From Edwardsiella ictaluri ATCC 33202 (GTDB lineage: Bacteria; Pseudomonadota; Gammaproteobacteria; Enterobacterales; Enterobacteriaceae), in NCBI RefSeq assembly GCF_000264785.1, contig NZ_AFJI01000105.1:1-42455 (forward strand): a stretch of DNA of 42,455 bases, read 5' to 3'. Made by a program: the position numbers and the translations under genes. The notes beneath the pieces are model-generated. The model was given only the letters and a program-made list of their open reading frames with translations, did no database searches and was not told where the DNA came from. How positions within the stretch are numbered: the stretch's first letter is position 1; each line of letters begins with the position of its first letter. Shown here piece by piece: positions 18,605-29,506 of this stretch.

Positions 18605-19560
18605 TATGATGACTCCTTATCCGCGCATGCCGCCACACGGGCCATGCAGCGGGTGTCGCTCAGATGTAAAAAAGCGGCGCCGCGCGTGCCGCCGTCATCT
18701 CCATAGCGGGCCGCAATGATCGGCGGCACCCGGGCGACGCGCAGCAGGTAACGCGAAATCCGCGTTTCCAGCAGGGCAAACAGCTCGCTAAAGTTAGACA
18801 GCCCGCCGCCGATCACCACCAGATGGGGATCGAGGACGGTAAACAGATTGGCCAGACAGATGGCCAGCACATCAGCGAAGCGCGCGACGTGAACCTGTGC
18901 CCGCGCATCGCCCTCCCGGTAGCGGGCCACAATCTGCGGCGCCGTCAGCGCCTCGCCATAGACATAATGGTACAGCCAGGCAAATCCGCGCCCCGAGATG
19001 TAATTCTCCATACAGCCACGCTGACCGCAGCCACAGACCAGACGCGGCGTATCGGCGCCCAGCAGATCGAGCGCATCCAGCGGTAAGCGCAGATGGCCAA
19101 ACTCGCCGGCGACGCCGTTGGCTCCGCGGTACACCCGCCCGTCGATCGCCAGACCACCGCCGACGCCGGTGCCCAGAATGATCCCCAGCACGCTTGGGTA
19201 GGCCTGCGCCGCGCTGTCCCACGCCTCGGAGAGGGTAAAACAGTTGGCATCGTTCTCTACCCGCACCTCGCGGCCAACGCGCGCCGCCAGATCCCGGGCC
19301 AGCGGGCGATCCATCGCCGCCGGCACATTGGCGCAAAACAGGGTGCCGTCCGGGCGCTGCAAGCCGGGAATACCGATCCCGACGCGGCCGCATGTGCCGT
19401 AGCGGCGATCGGCCTCGTGGATCAGCGTCTCCAGCGCCGCCAGCAGCGCGGCGTAATCTTCGCGCGGCGTCGCCACGCGCCGGTAGCCGACCCGGCTCAG
19501 ACTCTCATCATACACTCCCAGCGCCAGCTTACTGCCGCCGAGATCGAAACCGTAATACAT
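18604..19560 (-). CDS. nagK: N-acetyl-D-glucosamine kinase
   Basis: NagK phosphorylates free GlcNAc, released mainly from cell-wall turnover, to GlcNAc-6-phosphate. The 318-residue ROK-family protein has the ATP-binding DLGGSK at the N-terminus, the ROK signature around [13 protein letters not shown], and the zinc motif [12 protein letters not shown]. The start MYYGFDLGG at 19560 matches E. coli; an in-frame ATG four codons earlier is less likely. It begins 11 bases after the lolE stop codon and overlaps the cobB start. The protein has a C-terminal tail about 15 residues longer than E. coli. Confidence 0.96.
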   Translation of the reverse strand: MYYGFDLGGSKLALGVYDESLSRVGYRRVATPREDYAALLAALETLIHEADRRYGTCGRVGIGIPGLQRPDGTLFCANVPAAMDRPLARDLAARVGREVRVENDANCFTLSEAWDSAAQAYPSVLGIILGTGVGGGLAIDGRVYRGANGVAGEFGHLRLPLDALDLLGADTPRLVCGCGQRGCMENYISGRGFAWLYHYVYGEALTAPQIVARYREGDARAQVHVARFADVLAICLANLFTVLDPHLVVIGGGLSNFSELFALLETRISRYLLRVARVPPIIAARYGDDGGTRGAAFLHLSDTRCMARVAACADKESS

Positions 19561-19571
19561 CGACGCCCCCA

Positions 19572-20819
19572 TCACTGACCGCCGCTCAACACCCGCGCAG
19601 GGTCGATACGGCTGGCGCGCCGCGCCGGATACCAGCTGGCCAGCAGACTCAGCACGATAGCCGTCAGCAGCACCGCCAGTACATCGCTCCACTGCAGCTG
19701 ACTGGGCAGGAAGTCGATTGGATAGATATCACCCGAGAGCAGGCGATGTCCCAGCAGGCGCTCAATGAGGCGGCCAATCAGCGTCAGCTTCAGCGACGCC
19801 GCGACGCCGATAGCCACCCCGCACAGGCTGCCCACCAGCCCGGAGAGCAGTCCATACCAGATAAAGATGGCGCGGATCAGTCCATCCCGGGCGCCCAGCG
19901 TACGCAGCACGGCGATATCACTGCTCTTGTCCTTCACCGCCATCACCAGGGTCGAGACGATATTGAAACAGGCGACGCCGATCACCAGCACCATGGCCAG
20001 ATACATGATTACGCGGATCATCTGAATATCGCGGAACATATAGCCATAGGTACCTTTCCAGCTGCGGATGTAGACGTAGTCGTTGGTCACCTCTCCCGCC
20101 GCGCGCACCACTTTGTCGGCCTGGAACGGATCGGCAACCCTGATGGCTATCCCGGTCACACTGTCGCCCAGATCCTGATACTGCTGGGCATCGGCCAGGG
20201 GAACCAACGCCAGGGTATGGTCCAACATCCCACTCAGCTGCAGAATGCCCCCCACCTGCAGCCGAATGCGCTTGGGCTGCAGCAACTTCATCTGCGGATC
20301 GCTGTTGGGCACCATCACCGTCACCCAGTCTCCGCGCCGGACGCCCAGCGCATCGGCGACCCCCTTGCCCAGGATCACCTGCTGTCCGCCGGCGTGAAAG
20401 TCCACCCAGGCGTTATCCAGAACATAGCGCGGCAGGGAGCTAACCCGGCTCTCCTGGGCGGGATCCACCCCGCGTACCTGTACCGCGCGCAACTGGCTGC
20501 CGTGCTCCATCAGCCCGGTAAAGTTAACGTAGGGCGCCGCGCCGACCACGTCCTTCACCCGATCGACGCGTGCCAGCACCGACTGCCAGTCAGTAAAGGG
20601 CTGCTCCACCGGGTAGATCTCGCCGTGCGGCACCACCGACAGGATGCGCTGATCCAGCTCGCGCTCAAATCCGTTCATCGCGCTGAGGCCGACGATCAGC
20701 ACCGCCACCCCGAGCGCAATACCGACCGTTGAAATCACCGAGATCAGCGACACCATGCCGCCCCTGCGCCGCCCGCGGCTGAAGCGGCGCGCGATGTGTA
20801 ATGCGAGCGCCAGATCCAT
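19572..20819 (-). CDS. lolE: Lipoprotein-release transporter subunit LolE
   Basis: LolE is one membrane subunit of LolCDE, which extracts mature lipoproteins from the inner membrane and hands them to LolA. The 415-residue protein has one N-terminal membrane segment (about 22-45), a large periplasmic domain, and three C-terminal membrane segments; [23 protein letters not shown] after the first helix and [15 protein letters not shown] are typical. Its ATG overlaps the lolD stop codon (TGATG pattern), and nagK follows directly. Order and length agree with E. coli. Confidence 0.97.
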   Translation of the reverse strand: MDLALALHIARRFSRGRRRGGMVSLISVISTVGIALGVAVLIVGLSAMNGFERELDQRILSVVPHGEIYPVEQPFTDWQSVLARVDRVKDVVGAAPYVNFTGLMEHGSQLRAVQVRGVDPAQESRVSSLPRYVLDNAWVDFHAGGQQVILGKGVADALGVRRGDWVTVMVPNSDPQMKLLQPKRIRLQVGGILQLSGMLDHTLALVPLADAQQYQDLGDSVTGIAIRVADPFQADKVVRAAGEVTNDYVYIRSWKGTYGYMFRDIQMIRVIMYLAMVLVIGVACFNIVSTLVMAVKDKSSDIAVLRTLGARDGLIRAIFIWYGLLSGLVGSLCGVAIGVAASLKLTLIGRLIERLLGHRLLSGDIYPIDFLPSQLQWSDVLAVLLTAIVLSLLASWYPARRASRIDPARVLSGGQ

Positions 20820-21538
20820 CAGCGAGTCTCCATCAGCGTCAGCTCCTGGGTCAGCTGACCGTCACGCATCTCCAACTGGCGGCGCAGACGGCCCGCCAGG
20901 GCCAGATCGTGCGTCACCACTAAAAAGGCCGTCCCTTGACGCACGTTCAGCTCCCCCAGCAGGTCGAAGATGGTATCGGCGGTGCGCATATCCAGGTTAC
21001 CGGTCGGCTCATCGGCCAGCACCAGCGACGGGTTATGCACCAGCGCCCGCGCGATGGCGACGCGCTGCCGCTCACCGCCCGACAGCTCCGATGGCCGATG
21101 GTGGGCGCGCTGTGCCAGCCCGACGGACTTCAGCATCGCCAGCGCCTGCGGCTGCGCCTGCTTAGACTTCATTCCGCCGATCAGCAGCGGCATCATCACA
21201 TTCTCCAGCGCATTAAAGTCCGGCAGCAGGTGGTGAAACTGATAAATAAATCCCAGCTCACGGTTGCGCAGCGCCGCCTTGGCCGATGCCGACATGGCGT
21301 TAAGCGAATTCCCCTTGAAGATCACCTCGCCGCTGGTCGGGGTATCCAGCCCCCCCAGCAGGTGCAGCAGGGTACTCTTGCCGGAGCCGGAGCTGCCGAC
21401 GATCGCCATCATTTCTCCCGGATGGATATCAAACGAGACCTGACGCAGAACGTCGGTGCTCAGTTTGCCCTCCTGGTAGCTTTTGCTCAGTCCCTTGCAC
21501 TGTAGCAGTGCGGGAGCCCGGGATGAAGGGTTACTCAT
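20819..21538 (-). CDS. lolD: Lipoprotein-release ATPase LolD
   Basis: LolD is the ATPase of LolCDE and powers lipoprotein release at the inner membrane. The 239-residue ABC protein has Walker [10 protein letters not shown], the Q-loop region [11 protein letters not shown], signature [15 protein letters not shown], Walker [13 protein letters not shown] and the H-loop VVTHD. ATG at 21538 (MSNPSSRAP) overlaps the 3' end of lolC by 8 bases; an upstream ATG is unsupported. The first dozen residues differ from E. coli and are slightly longer. Confidence 0.98.
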   Translation of the reverse strand: MSNPSSRAPALLQCKGLSKSYQEGKLSTDVLRQVSFDIHPGEMMAIVGSSGSGKSTLLHLLGGLDTPTSGEVIFKGNSLNAMSASAKAALRNRELGFIYQFHHLLPDFNALENVMMPLLIGGMKSKQAQPQALAMLKSVGLAQRAHHRPSELSGGERQRVAIARALVHNPSLVLADEPTGNLDMRTADTIFDLLGELNVRQGTAFLVVTHDLALAGRLRRQLEMRDGQLTQELTLMETR

Positions 21539-22733
21539 AACGTAATGCCTCGGCAGGATGAACGGCGGCGGCGCGCCATGAAGGATAAATCGTTGACAGC
21601 AGGGAGAGCAGCATGGCCACCAGCGCAATGGTCACCACCTGACCTGCGTGAATATCGACCGGCAGCGTGCCGCCGCCGAGCATATCGCCCAACCCCGGCA
21701 GCAGGGTATTCAGCTGGCTGGCCAGCAGGGCTCCCAGCAGAGCCCCCAGCAGCGATCCGATGATCCCGGCGCTGGCGCCCTGCACCATAAAGACGCTCAT
21801 GATCTGGCGCCGGGTCAGCCCCTGGGTCTGCAGAATGGCCACCTCGCCCTGCTTCTCCATCACCAGCAGCCCCAGCGACGTAATGATATTGAAGGCGGCC
21901 ACGGCGATGATCAGGCTGAGCAGCAGCCCCATCATATTTTTCTCCATCTTCACCGCCTGGAACAGCTCACCCTTGCGGGCGCGCCAGTCCTGCCATACCA
22001 GTCCGTCGGGCAGTGCGTGCGCCACCAGTGCCTCGATATCCAGCGGGCGATCCATAAACAGACGCCAGCCGCTGATGTGACCCAGCGGATAGCGCATCAG
22101 CCGCGAGGCATCCTGCTGGTTAACCAGCAGCTGCGTCTGATCCACCTCGCTGTCGGCGTTAAAGGTACCGATCACGGTAAAGATACGCTGGCTGGGAATC
22201 CGCCCCATCGGGGTAAACTGGCTGGCGCTCGGCACCATCAGACGCACCCGGTCACCGGCCTTGACGCCGAGCTCGGCGGCCAGCTGGCTGCCGAGGATAG
22301 CGCGGTACTGGCCCGGTTGCAGCGCGCTTTGGCTAACGCCGTTCAGATAGCGGTCCAGGGGATCGGCCTCGTCAGGATTGACGCCGATCATCACGCCGAC
22401 ACCCACGCTGTGCGGGCTCTGCAGCACCACATCGCCGGTGGTCAGCGGCGCCGCCCGGTGTACGCCGGGCAGCCCCTGCAGCAGCGATGCCGGATAGCGG
22501 GCGGGGTCCAGCTGCCCCTGCGGGGTGGTCACCACCGCCTGCGGCATCAGGTTTAAAATGCTCTGCTCCAGATCGCGCTCAAATCCGTTCATCACCGACA
22601 GCACGGTGACCAGCGCCATCACTCCCAGCGTAATGCCGATGGTAGACAGCCAGGACACAAACCGCCCGAAGCGGTCCGAGGCGCGCCCGCGCATATAGCG
22701 CAGGCCAATAAATAGGGCGACAGGTTGATGCAT
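21531..22733 (-). CDS. lolC: Lipoprotein-release transporter subunit LolC
   Basis: LolC is the membrane subunit that recruits the chaperone LolA to LolCDE. The 400-residue protein starts [33 protein letters not shown], almost as in E. coli, followed by a first membrane helix with [12 protein letters not shown], a periplasmic domain containing the conserved [17 protein letters not shown] stretch, and three C-terminal helices. ATG at 22733 is chosen by this match; the preceding in-frame sequence is unrelated. It is the first gene of the lolCDE-nagK-cobB run and is divergent from mfd. Confidence 0.97.
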   Translation of the reverse strand: MHQPVALFIGLRYMRGRASDRFGRFVSWLSTIGITLGVMALVTVLSVMNGFERDLEQSILNLMPQAVVTTPQGQLDPARYPASLLQGLPGVHRAAPLTTGDVVLQSPHSVGVGVMIGVNPDEADPLDRYLNGVSQSALQPGQYRAILGSQLAAELGVKAGDRVRLMVPSASQFTPMGRIPSQRIFTVIGTFNADSEVDQTQLLVNQQDASRLMRYPLGHISGWRLFMDRPLDIEALVAHALPDGLVWQDWRARKGELFQAVKMEKNMMGLLLSLIIAVAAFNIITSLGLLVMEKQGEVAILQTQGLTRRQIMSVFMVQGASAGIIGSLLGALLGALLASQLNTLLPGLGDMLGGGTLPVDIHAGQVVTIALVAMLLSLLSTIYPSWRAAAVHPAEALRYE

Positions 22734-22952
22734 GGCTCTCTTTCTTGCAATGCGCAAAGTGATTGGCAAGTATATGTCTGTGAACAGGTTATCACAATGG
22801 TCATCTCCACGCCCGCCGCCGCAGAAACCCGCGCAGCGCACGCGTGAAACCCACGCTTGTCTCCGTGCGGGTTTATAGTGATATTATCTACGCTGACATC
22901 CGTTGAGTTCCCCGTATTGGGAGACGACGTACACGAGATCTGCAAACGCCCT

Positions 22953-25900
22953 ATGTCTGAACAATACCGTCTTACCCTGCCAGAACGTTACCCGTTGCCC
23001 GCGCGCGCGGGCGACGTCCGCCAACTGGGCCAGCTGAGCGGCTCCGCCTGCGCGCTGGAGTGCGCCGAAATCGCTGAGCGGCACGCCGGCCCCGTGATGC
23101 TGGTGGTGCCCGACATGCAGACCGCCCTGCGTCTGCGCGACGAAATTCCCCAGTTCAGCCGCCAGTGGGTCACCACCCTGGCAGACTGGGAGACGCTGCC
23201 CTACGACAGCTTCTCGCCGCACCAGGATATCATCTCCGCCCGCCTCTCCTGCCTCTACCATCTGCCGGGAATGGCGCGCGGGATAATCATACTGCCGATC
23301 AATACGCTGATGCAGCGCGTCTGCCCGCACAGCTTTCTGCACGGCCACGCGCTGGTGATGAAAAAGGGCCAGCGTCTGTCGCGCGATATCCTGCGCGCCC
23401 AGCTGGAGCAGGCGGGCTACCGCAGCGTGGATCAGGTGATGGAGCACGGCGAGTTCGCCACCCGTGGCGCCCTGCTCGACCTGTTCCCGATGGGCAGCGA
23501 CGAGCCCTACCGCATCGACTTTTTCGACGATGAGATCGACAGCCTGCGCCTGTTCGACGTCGACAGCCAGCGTACCCTGAACGAGGTCGAGCGCATCGAT
23601 CTGCTGCCGGCCCACGAGTTTCCCACCGATCAGACGGCCATCGAACTGTTCCGCAGCCAGTGGCGCGAGCACTTTGAGGTGCGCCGCGACGCCGAGCACA
23701 TCTACCAGCAGGTCAGTAAAAGGATCTGGCCCGCCGGGATCGAATACTGGCAGCCGCTGTTCTTTAACCAACCGCTGCCGACGCTGTTCAGCTACCTGCC
23801 GGAAGGGACACTGCTGCTGGGACTGGGCGATCTGCACCAGGCTGCCGAACGCTTCTGGCAGGACATTGAGCAGCGCCGGGCCAGCCGCGGCATCGATCCG
23901 ATGCGCCCGCTGCTGCCGCCGGAAAGCCTGTGGATGCGCGTGGATGAACTGTTTGCCGCCCTCAAGCAGTGGCCGCGCATTCAGCTGATCCGTGACGCGC
24001 TCGACAACCATGCCGGACACACCAACCTGCACTACCAGCCGCTGCCGACCCTGGCGGTAGAAGCGCAGAGCAAGAAGCCCCTGGCTAACCTGCAGCGCTT
24101 CCTAGCGGAGTTTAGCGGTAGCGTGGTGTTCAGCGCGGAAAGCGAAGGCCGTCGCGAAACGCTGCTGGAGCTGCTGGCGCGCATTCAGGTGGCGCCGCGG
24201 CTGATCGCCCAGCTTGAGGAGGCCGAGCCCGGCGGCCGCTACATCATGGTCGGCGCCAGCGAGCACGGCTTTATCAACGCCCCGCTGGCGCTGGCGCTGA
24301 TCTGCGAAAGCGATCTGCTCGGCGAACGCGTCAGCCGCCGTCGCCAGGATAGCCGCCGCACCATCAACACCGACACGCTGATCCGCAACCTGGCAGAGCT
24401 GACGCCCGGACAGCCGGTCGTACACCTGGAGCACGGCGTGGGCCGCTACGGCGGGATGACCACCCTGGAGGCGGGCGGGATCAAGGGCGAGTACCTGATC
24501 CTCAGCTACGCCGGTGACGCCAAGCTGTACGTGCCGGTCTCCTCGCTGCACCTGCTCAGCCGCTACGCCGGCGGCGCCGATGACAGTGCGCCGCTGCACC
24601 GTCTGGGCGGCGACGCCTGGAGCCGCGCCCGGCAGAAGGCCGCAGAAAAAGTGCGTGACGTGGCGGCCGAGCTGCTGGATATCTATGCGATGCGCGCCGC
24701 CAAGGCGGGGTTTGCCTTCCGCCACGACCGCGAGGCCTACCAGCTGTTCTGTCAGGGCTTCCCGTTTGAAACCACCGCGGATCAGGCGATGGCGATCAAC
24801 GCGGTGCTCAGCGACATGTGCCAGCCGCTGGCCATGGATCGCCTGGTGTGCGGCGACGTCGGCTTCGGGAAAACCGAAGTGGCCATGCGCGCCGCCTTCC
24901 TAGCGGTGCACAGCGGCAAGCAGGTGGCGGTGCTGGTGCCGACCACCCTGCTGGCCCAGCAGCACTACGATAACTTCCGCGACCGCTTCGCCAACTGGCC
25001 GGTGCGCATCGAGATGATCTCCCGTTTCCGCAGCGCCAAAGAGCAGACGCAGGTACTGGCGGATACCGTCGACGGCAAGGTCGATATCCTGATCGGCACC
25101 CACAAGCTACTGCAGGGCGACGTACAGTGGCGCGATCTGGGGCTGCTGATCGTCGACGAAGAGCACCGCTTCGGCGTGCGCCAGAAGGAGCGCATCAAGG
25201 CGATGCGCGCCGATGTGGATATTCTGACGCTCACGGCGACGCCGATCCCACGTACCCTGAACATGGCGATGAGCGGCATGCGCGATCTCTCCATCATCGC
25301 CACCCCTCCGGCGCGGCGCATGGCGGTAAAGACCTTTGTCCGCGAATATGACAGCCTGGTGGTACGCGAGGCCATTCTGCGTGAAACCCTGCGCGGCGGT
25401 CAGGTGTACTACCTGTACAACGACGTCGACACCATCCAGAAAGCCGCCGATCGCCTGGCGACCCTGGTGCCGGAGGCGCGCATCGCCATCGGCCACGGAC
25501 AGATGCGCGAACGCGAGCTGGAGCGGGTGATGAACGACTTCCACCACCAGCGTTTTAACGTATTGGTCTGCACCACCATTATCGAAACCGGTATCGATAT
25601 TCCCAGCGCCAATACCATTATCATTGAGCGGGCAGACCACTTTGGCCTGGCGCAGCTGCACCAGCTGCGCGGGCGCGTCGGACGCTCCTACCATCAGGCC
25701 TATGCCTACCTGCTCACCCCGCCGCCCAAAGCGATGACCGTCGATGCGCAGAAGCGGCTGGAGGCGATTGCCTCGCTGGAGGATCTCGGCGCCGGCTTTG
25801 CCCTGGCGACGCACGATCTGGAGATCCGCGGCGCCGGTGAGCTGCTGGGCGATGATCAGAGCGGCCAGATGGCCAGCGTCGGCTTCTCGCTGTATATGGA

Positions 25901-26414
25901 GCTGCTGGAAAGTGCGGTCACGGCGCTGAAAGAGGGGCGCGAACCCTCCCTGGAGGATCTCACCAGCCAGCAGACCGAGGTGGAGCTGCGTATGCCTACC
26001 CTGCTGCCGGAGGAGATGATCCCCGATGTCGGCACCCGTCTCTCCTTCTACAAGCGTATCGCCAGCGCCGGCGACGGGGATACCCTCGCCGACCTGCGCG
26101 CGGAGCTGATCGATCGCTTCGGGACGCTGCCCGATGCGGCGCGTAATCTGCTGCAGTGCGCCGCACTGCGCCAGCAGGCCGCGGCGCTGGGGATCCGTCG
26201 GATCGAGGGGCACGATAAGGGGGGATTCATCGAGTTCAGCGACAAGAACCACGTCGATCCGCTGTATCTGATCGGCCTACTGCAGCAGCAGCCGGGGGTC
26301 TTCCGGCTGGACGGCCCCAGCAAGCTGAAGTTCATCTGCGATCTCAGCGAGCGTCAGGCGCGCCTCGCCTTCGTCGAGCGTCTGCTGGCCGACTTCGCCG
26401 AACATCGGATCTAG
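22953..26414 (+). CDS. mfd: Transcription-repair coupling factor Mfd
   Basis: Mfd removes RNA polymerase stalled at DNA damage and recruits UvrA. The 1,153-residue protein has the UvrB-like N-terminal part (LADWETLPYDSFSPHQDIISARLS), the polymerase-interacting domain (VVHLEHGVGRYGGM near residue 490), the RecG-like motor with Walker A GDVGFGKTE, the DEEH box and the ATPIPRTLN and QLRGRVGR motifs, and the C-terminal TRCF domain (VELRMPTLLPEEMIPD). ATG at 22953 (MSEQYRLTLP) matches E. coli. It is transcribed away from lolC, whereas the downstream hairpin at 26438 ends its message. Confidence 0.98.
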   Translation: MSEQYRLTLPERYPLPARAGDVRQLGQLSGSACALECAEIAERHAGPVMLVVPDMQTALRLRDEIPQFSRQWVTTLADWETLPYDSFSPHQDIISARLSCLYHLPGMARGIIILPINTLMQRVCPHSFLHGHALVMKKGQRLSRDILRAQLEQAGYRSVDQVMEHGEFATRGALLDLFPMGSDEPYRIDFFDDEIDSLRLFDVDSQRTLNEVERIDLLPAHEFPTDQTAIELFRSQWREHFEVRRDAEHIYQQVSKRIWPAGIEYWQPLFFNQPLPTLFSYLPEGTLLLGLGDLHQAAERFWQDIEQRRASRGIDPMRPLLPPESLWMRVDELFAALKQWPRIQLIRDALDNHAGHTNLHYQPLPTLAVEAQSKKPLANLQRFLAEFSGSVVFSAESEGRRETLLELLARIQVAPRLIAQLEEAEPGGRYIMVGASEHGFINAPLALALICESDLLGERVSRRRQDSRRTINTDTLIRNLAELTPGQPVVHLEHGVGRYGGMTTLEAGGIKGEYLILSYAGDAKLYVPVSSLHLLSRYAGGADDSAPLHRLGGDAWSRARQKAAEKVRDVAAELLDIYAMRAAKAGFAFRHDREAYQLFCQGFPFETTADQAMAINAVLSDMCQPLAMDRLVCGDVGFGKTEVAMRAAFLAVHSGKQVAVLVPTTLLAQQHYDNFRDRFANWPVRIEMISRFRSAKEQTQVLADTVDGKVDILIGTHKLLQGDVQWRDLGLLIVDEEHRFGVRQKERIKAMRADVDILTLTATPIPRTLNMAMSGMRDLSIIATPPARRMAVKTFVREYDSLVVREAILRETLRGGQVYYLYNDVDTIQKAADRLATLVPEARIAIGHGQMRERELERVMNDFHHQRFNVLVCTTIIETGIDIPSANTIIIERADHFGLAQLHQLRGRVGRSYHQAYAYLLTPPPKAMTVDAQKRLEAIASLEDLGAGFALATHDLEIRGAGELLGDDQSGQMASVGFSLYMELLESAVTALKEGREPSLEDLTSQQTEVELRMPTLLPEEMIPDVGTRLSFYKRIASAGDGDTLADLRAELIDRFGTLPDAARNLLQCAALRQQAAALGIRRIEGHDKGGFIEFSDKNHVDPLYLIGLLQQQPGVFRLDGPSKLKFICDLSERQARLAFVERLLADFAEHRI

Positions 26415-26437
26415 CGGCGGCACACCCGCCCAGGAGA

Positions 26438-26472
26438 GCGACGCCGGCCTCTGGCCGCGTCGCGTCTCTTTC
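26438..26472 (+). terminator. Terminator after mfd
   Basis: GCGACG and CGTCGC enclose CGGCC-TCT-GGCCG with one bulged C (26438-26463), followed by GTCTCTTTCCC. It lies 24 bases past the mfd stop codon and before the convergent ycfJ. Confidence 0.6.
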
Positions 26473-26474
26473 CC

Positions 26475-27023
26475 TCAGGCCCGGCGATCGTCCTGCCCGA
26501 TGATCAGCTGGCCGTTGCCATCCAGCGGGATCTGCTGGCCGGGATCGCTCTCCATACGCACCCGGCCGCGCCGATCGCCGATGCGGTAGGTCACATCGTA
26601 CCCCAGCAGGCGACGGGATTTATCATACTCCGTGGTGCAACGCTGCTCACGGGTGGTGTAGGTGTCATTCTGCTGCATGGTCCCCTGGATCTGATTACCG
26701 GCATAGCCACCGCCCAGCGCGCCCAGCACGGTCGCCACATCGCGTCCCCGGCCGCCGCCGACCTGGTGACCCAGCACTCCGCCGGCCACGGCCCCCAGCA
26801 GCGAGCCCGCCAGGCGGTTTTCGTCCTGCACCGCCCTGCGGTGGGTCACCGCCACATCGCGGCACACCCTACGCGGCGTCTTGATGGTGTCATGGATCGG
26901 CACCGCCGACAGCACCTGCGCATACTGCGGTGGCGCATCGAACACCTTCAGCCCGGCCACGGCGGCCACGCTCAGCGCCGCAGCCACCCCAATACCGATA
27001 CCGGCCAGCATGGATTTATTCAT
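26475..27023 (-). CDS. ycfJ: Glycine-zipper membrane protein YcfJ
   Basis: The 182-residue product starts MNKSMLAGIGIGVAAAL, a hydrophobic N-terminal anchor or signal, and contains a glycine-zipper segment (GSLLGAVAGGVLGHQVGGGRG then GALGGGYAGNQIQG, residues about 75-115). The rest matches E. coli YcfJ, including TREQRCTTEYDKS and LGYDVTYRIGD. The exact role is not established; such zipper proteins usually associate with the envelope. ATG at 27023 matches E. coli, and an upstream in-frame ATG is not supported. In E. coli ycfJ follows ndh, and here it lies two genes from it. Confidence 0.92.
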   Translation of the reverse strand: MNKSMLAGIGIGVAAALSVAAVAGLKVFDAPPQYAQVLSAVPIHDTIKTPRRVCRDVAVTHRRAVQDENRLAGSLLGAVAGGVLGHQVGGGRGRDVATVLGALGGGYAGNQIQGTMQQNDTYTTREQRCTTEYDKSRRLLGYDVTYRIGDRRGRVRMESDPGQQIPLDGNGQLIIGQDDRRA

Positions 27024-27178
27024 CCCGATCGTCTCCCTTAACGGCCCACCGTGCGCGGAAATGGACACGGGCGGGGCCGATGATTTCGCAATAATCGCCG
27101 TCAGTGTGCGCAGCCTGCGCCGGGGTAACCATCGGAATAAGGGAAAAAATCGCCGCGCGGCGGCGGCATGGGGCAGAT

Positions 27179-28087
27179 TCAGGATAATTCTGATGCTGGG
27201 CGATGGCGGCCGCGGTGACGCAGCTTCAGCTCGCTGATCAGCACCCCCGCCACGATCAGCGTCGCACCCAGTAGCGCCACCCCCGGCAGACGCTCACCGG
27301 CGATACGCCCCACCACCCCGGCCCATACCGGCTCACCGGCGTAGATCACCGTGGCCCGGGTCGGCGAAACGCTGCGCTGCGCCCAATTCATAGTCACCTG
27401 AATGATCCCGCTAGCTACCCCCAGCCCCAGCGCGCTGAGCAGCAGGTAACCTGAACAGGGCGGCACCGATTCGCCGTTTGGCGCCATCAGCGCAAAGCCG
27501 AGCAGCGAGGCCGTCGCCAGCTGGATCACCGTGACCCGCCGCACGTCCACCCGTCCGGCGCAGCCGCTGATCAAGATGATCTCCGCCGCAATGGCCAAGG
27601 TACTGAGCAGCGTCGCCGTCTCTCCGGCTCCCGGCGTCAGGGTGCCATCTTGCGGCCCGGCCAGCAGCAGCAGTCCCACAAACGCCAGCCCGATGCCCAG
27701 CCATGCCATCAGGCGCGGCCGACGCCCCAGAAACAGCCACTGCAGCAGCGGCACCAGCGGCACATACAGCGCGGTCATAAAGGCGGACTTACTGCTGCTG
27801 ATGGTCTGCAGCCCATAGGTTTGCAGGCCGTAGCCGGCGGCGATCGCCGCCCCGATACAGCCCCCCCACAGCAGCTCCCGGCGGGTAAAACCGCGCAGAT
27901 GGCGCCAGGAGATCAGCCCCAGCACCAGCGTGGCGGCGGCAAAGCGCAGGCCGACAAAGAAAAACGGACCGCTCACCGTCATGGCGCGGTGCACGATCAG
28001 AAAGGTGCCACCCCACAGCATGGTGATAAAGATCAGGATCAGCTCCTGCGGCGTCAGGGAGAAACGGACAGCGAATAAACGGGACAT
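27179..28087 (-). CDS. DMT-family (EamA) transporter
   Basis: This 302-residue protein is almost wholly hydrophobic, with about ten membrane segments in two EamA repeats (residues about 12-140 and 155-290). LWGGTFLIVHRAM near the N-terminus and YAGEPVWAGVVG near the C-terminus are typical of the drug/metabolite transporter superfamily. Members export amino acids, purines or other metabolites; the substrate cannot be read from the sequence. ATG at 28087 is preferred to TTG at 28096; neither has a good ribosome site. It separates ycfJ from ndh, which are neighbours in E. coli, and so is an insertion. Confidence 0.85.
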   Translation of the reverse strand: MSRLFAVRFSLTPQELILIFITMLWGGTFLIVHRAMTVSGPFFFVGLRFAAATLVLGLISWRHLRGFTRRELLWGGCIGAAIAAGYGLQTYGLQTISSSKSAFMTALYVPLVPLLQWLFLGRRPRLMAWLGIGLAFVGLLLLAGPQDGTLTPGAGETATLLSTLAIAAEIILISGCAGRVDVRRVTVIQLATASLLGFALMAPNGESVPPCSGYLLLSALGLGVASGIIQVTMNWAQRSVSPTRATVIYAGEPVWAGVVGRIAGERLPGVALLGATLIVAGVLISELKLRHRGRHRPASELS

Positions 28088-28162
28088 TCTGGACAACCAC
28101 TGCGGTGTTCATGGGCTGTCCAGTGTGCGCGCCGCACCGGGCTGGGTCAAGAGGGGGAAACG

Positions 28163-28188
28163 CGACGGGCCCGCGGCGGCGCCCGTCG
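28163..28188 (-). terminator. Terminator after ndh
   Basis: CGACGGGC (28163-28170) pairs perfectly with GCCCGTCG (28181-28188). On the minus strand the hairpin lies just past the ndh stop codon and is followed by CGTTTCCCCCTC, which is pyrimidine-rich but poor in T. Confidence 0.45.
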
Positions 28189-28201
28189 GCCCGCGATGCG
28201 A

Positions 28202-29506
28202 TCAGTGCAACTTCAGGTGCGGACGGATCACCCGGTTGATGCTATCGACCAGCATCATCAGACCGGTCTTGATACAGCCGTGCAGCGCAATCTGGTGCAT
28301 GCGGTACAGCGAGATATACATGATACGCGCGATACGCCCTTCGATCATCATCGATCCCCGCGTCAGATTCCCCATCAGGCTGCCTACGGTACTGAACTTC
28401 GACAGGGAGACCAGCGATCCGCGATCGTGATAGAGATAATCCTTCAGCGGCGCCGCCTTCAGCAGTGCCAGAATATTGGCGGCGCACAGCGTCGCCATCT
28501 GGTGGGCGGCCTGGCCGCGCGGTGGCACATTGCGCCCGTCCGGCTGCGCGCAGGCCGCGCAGTCGCCGATGGCGAAGATATGACTATCCAGGGTGGTCTG
28601 CAGCGTCGGCTTCACCACCAGCTGGTTGATTCGGTTGGTCTCCAGGCCGCCGATATCGCGCAGGAAGTCCGGCGCCTTGATCCCTGCCGCCCACACCATC
28701 AGATCGGCCGGGATAAACCCGCCCTCTTTGGTCTGCAGGCCGTTGGCCCCGGCGTGGGTCACCAGGGTGTTGGTCAGGACCCGCACCCCCAGATTGCTCA
28801 GCTCCTGGTGGGCCGCGCCGGAGATACGCGGCGGCAGCGCCGGCAGAATGCGCTCCCCTGCCTCCACCAGCGTCACGTTCAGCGCGGCACTGCTAAGATT
28901 TTCATAGCCGTAGCTCTGCAGCTGCTTCACCGCGTTGTGCAGCTCTGCGGACAGCTCGACGCCGGTGGCCCCGCCGCCGACGATGGCGATATTTACCTGA
29001 TCGTCCGTTTTTCCCGCCGCCGAGTACTTCAGGAACAGGTTCAGCATTTCGTTATGGAAACGGTGCGCCTGCTGCGGGCTGTCCAGAAATATGCAGTTCT
29101 GACTCACGCCCGGCGTGCCGAAATCGTTTGAGGTGCTGCCCAGGGCCATCACCAGAATGTCGTAGTCCAGCTGACGCTCGGCAACCAGCAGCGTATCCTG
29201 CTCATCGCGGATCTCCGCCAGCGTGACCCGGCGGGAGTGACGATCGAGCACCGTCATGCTGCCCAGCTGAAAGGTGAAGTGGTGGTTGCGCGCATGGGCC
29301 AGATAGCTCAGGGCATCGACACCGTCATCCAGCGATCCCGTCGCCACTTCATGCAGCAGCGGCTTCCACAGGTGGCTGTGGTTGCGATCGATAAGCACGA
29401 TCTCTGCCTTACCCTTGCGCCCCAGCGAATGTCCCAGGCTGGTTGCCAGTTCGAGTCCGCCGGCGCCACCGCCAACAATCACGATTTTCTTCTTTGCTGC
29501 GCTCAA
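28202..29506 (-). CDS. ndh: NADH dehydrogenase II (non-proton-pumping)
   Basis: Ndh oxidises NADH and reduces ubiquinone at the inner membrane without moving protons. The protein has the FAD-binding [11 protein letters not shown] at the N-terminus, the NADH-binding [17 protein letters not shown] near residue 180, and AIGDCAAC; the C-terminus RMHQIALHG...[12 protein letters not shown] forms the membrane-binding helix. The start is TTG at 29506: GGGAG lies 6 bases upstream and the resulting length of 434 residues equals E. coli Ndh, whereas the ATG at 29533 would add nine unrelated residues. A perfect FNR site at 29655-29668 suggests anaerobic repression as in E. coli. Confidence 0.97.
   Translation of the reverse strand: MSAAKKKIVIVGGGAGGLELATSLGHSLGRKGKAEIVLIDRNHSHLWKPLLHEVATGSLDDGVDALSYLAHARNHHFTFQLGSMTVLDRHSRRVTLAEIRDEQDTLLVAERQLDYDILVMALGSTSNDFGTPGVSQNCIFLDSPQQAHRFHNEMLNLFLKYSAAGKTDDQVNIAIVGGGATGVELSAELHNAVKQLQSYGYENLSSAALNVTLVEAGERILPALPPRISGAAHQELSNLGVRVLTNTLVTHAGANGLQTKEGGFIPADLMVWAAGIKAPDFLRDIGGLETNRINQLVVKPTLQTTLDSHIFAIGDCAACAQPDGRNVPPRGQAAHQMATLCAANILALLKAAPLKDYLYHDRGSLVSLSKFSTVGSLMGNLTRGSMMIEGRIARIMYISLYRMHQIALHGCIKTGLMMLVDSINRVIRPHLKLH

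Noticed and set aside
22884-24032. 382-codon open frame opposite the start of mfd
   Set aside because: The plus strand encodes conserved Mfd; the opposite frame is a codon-bias by-product.
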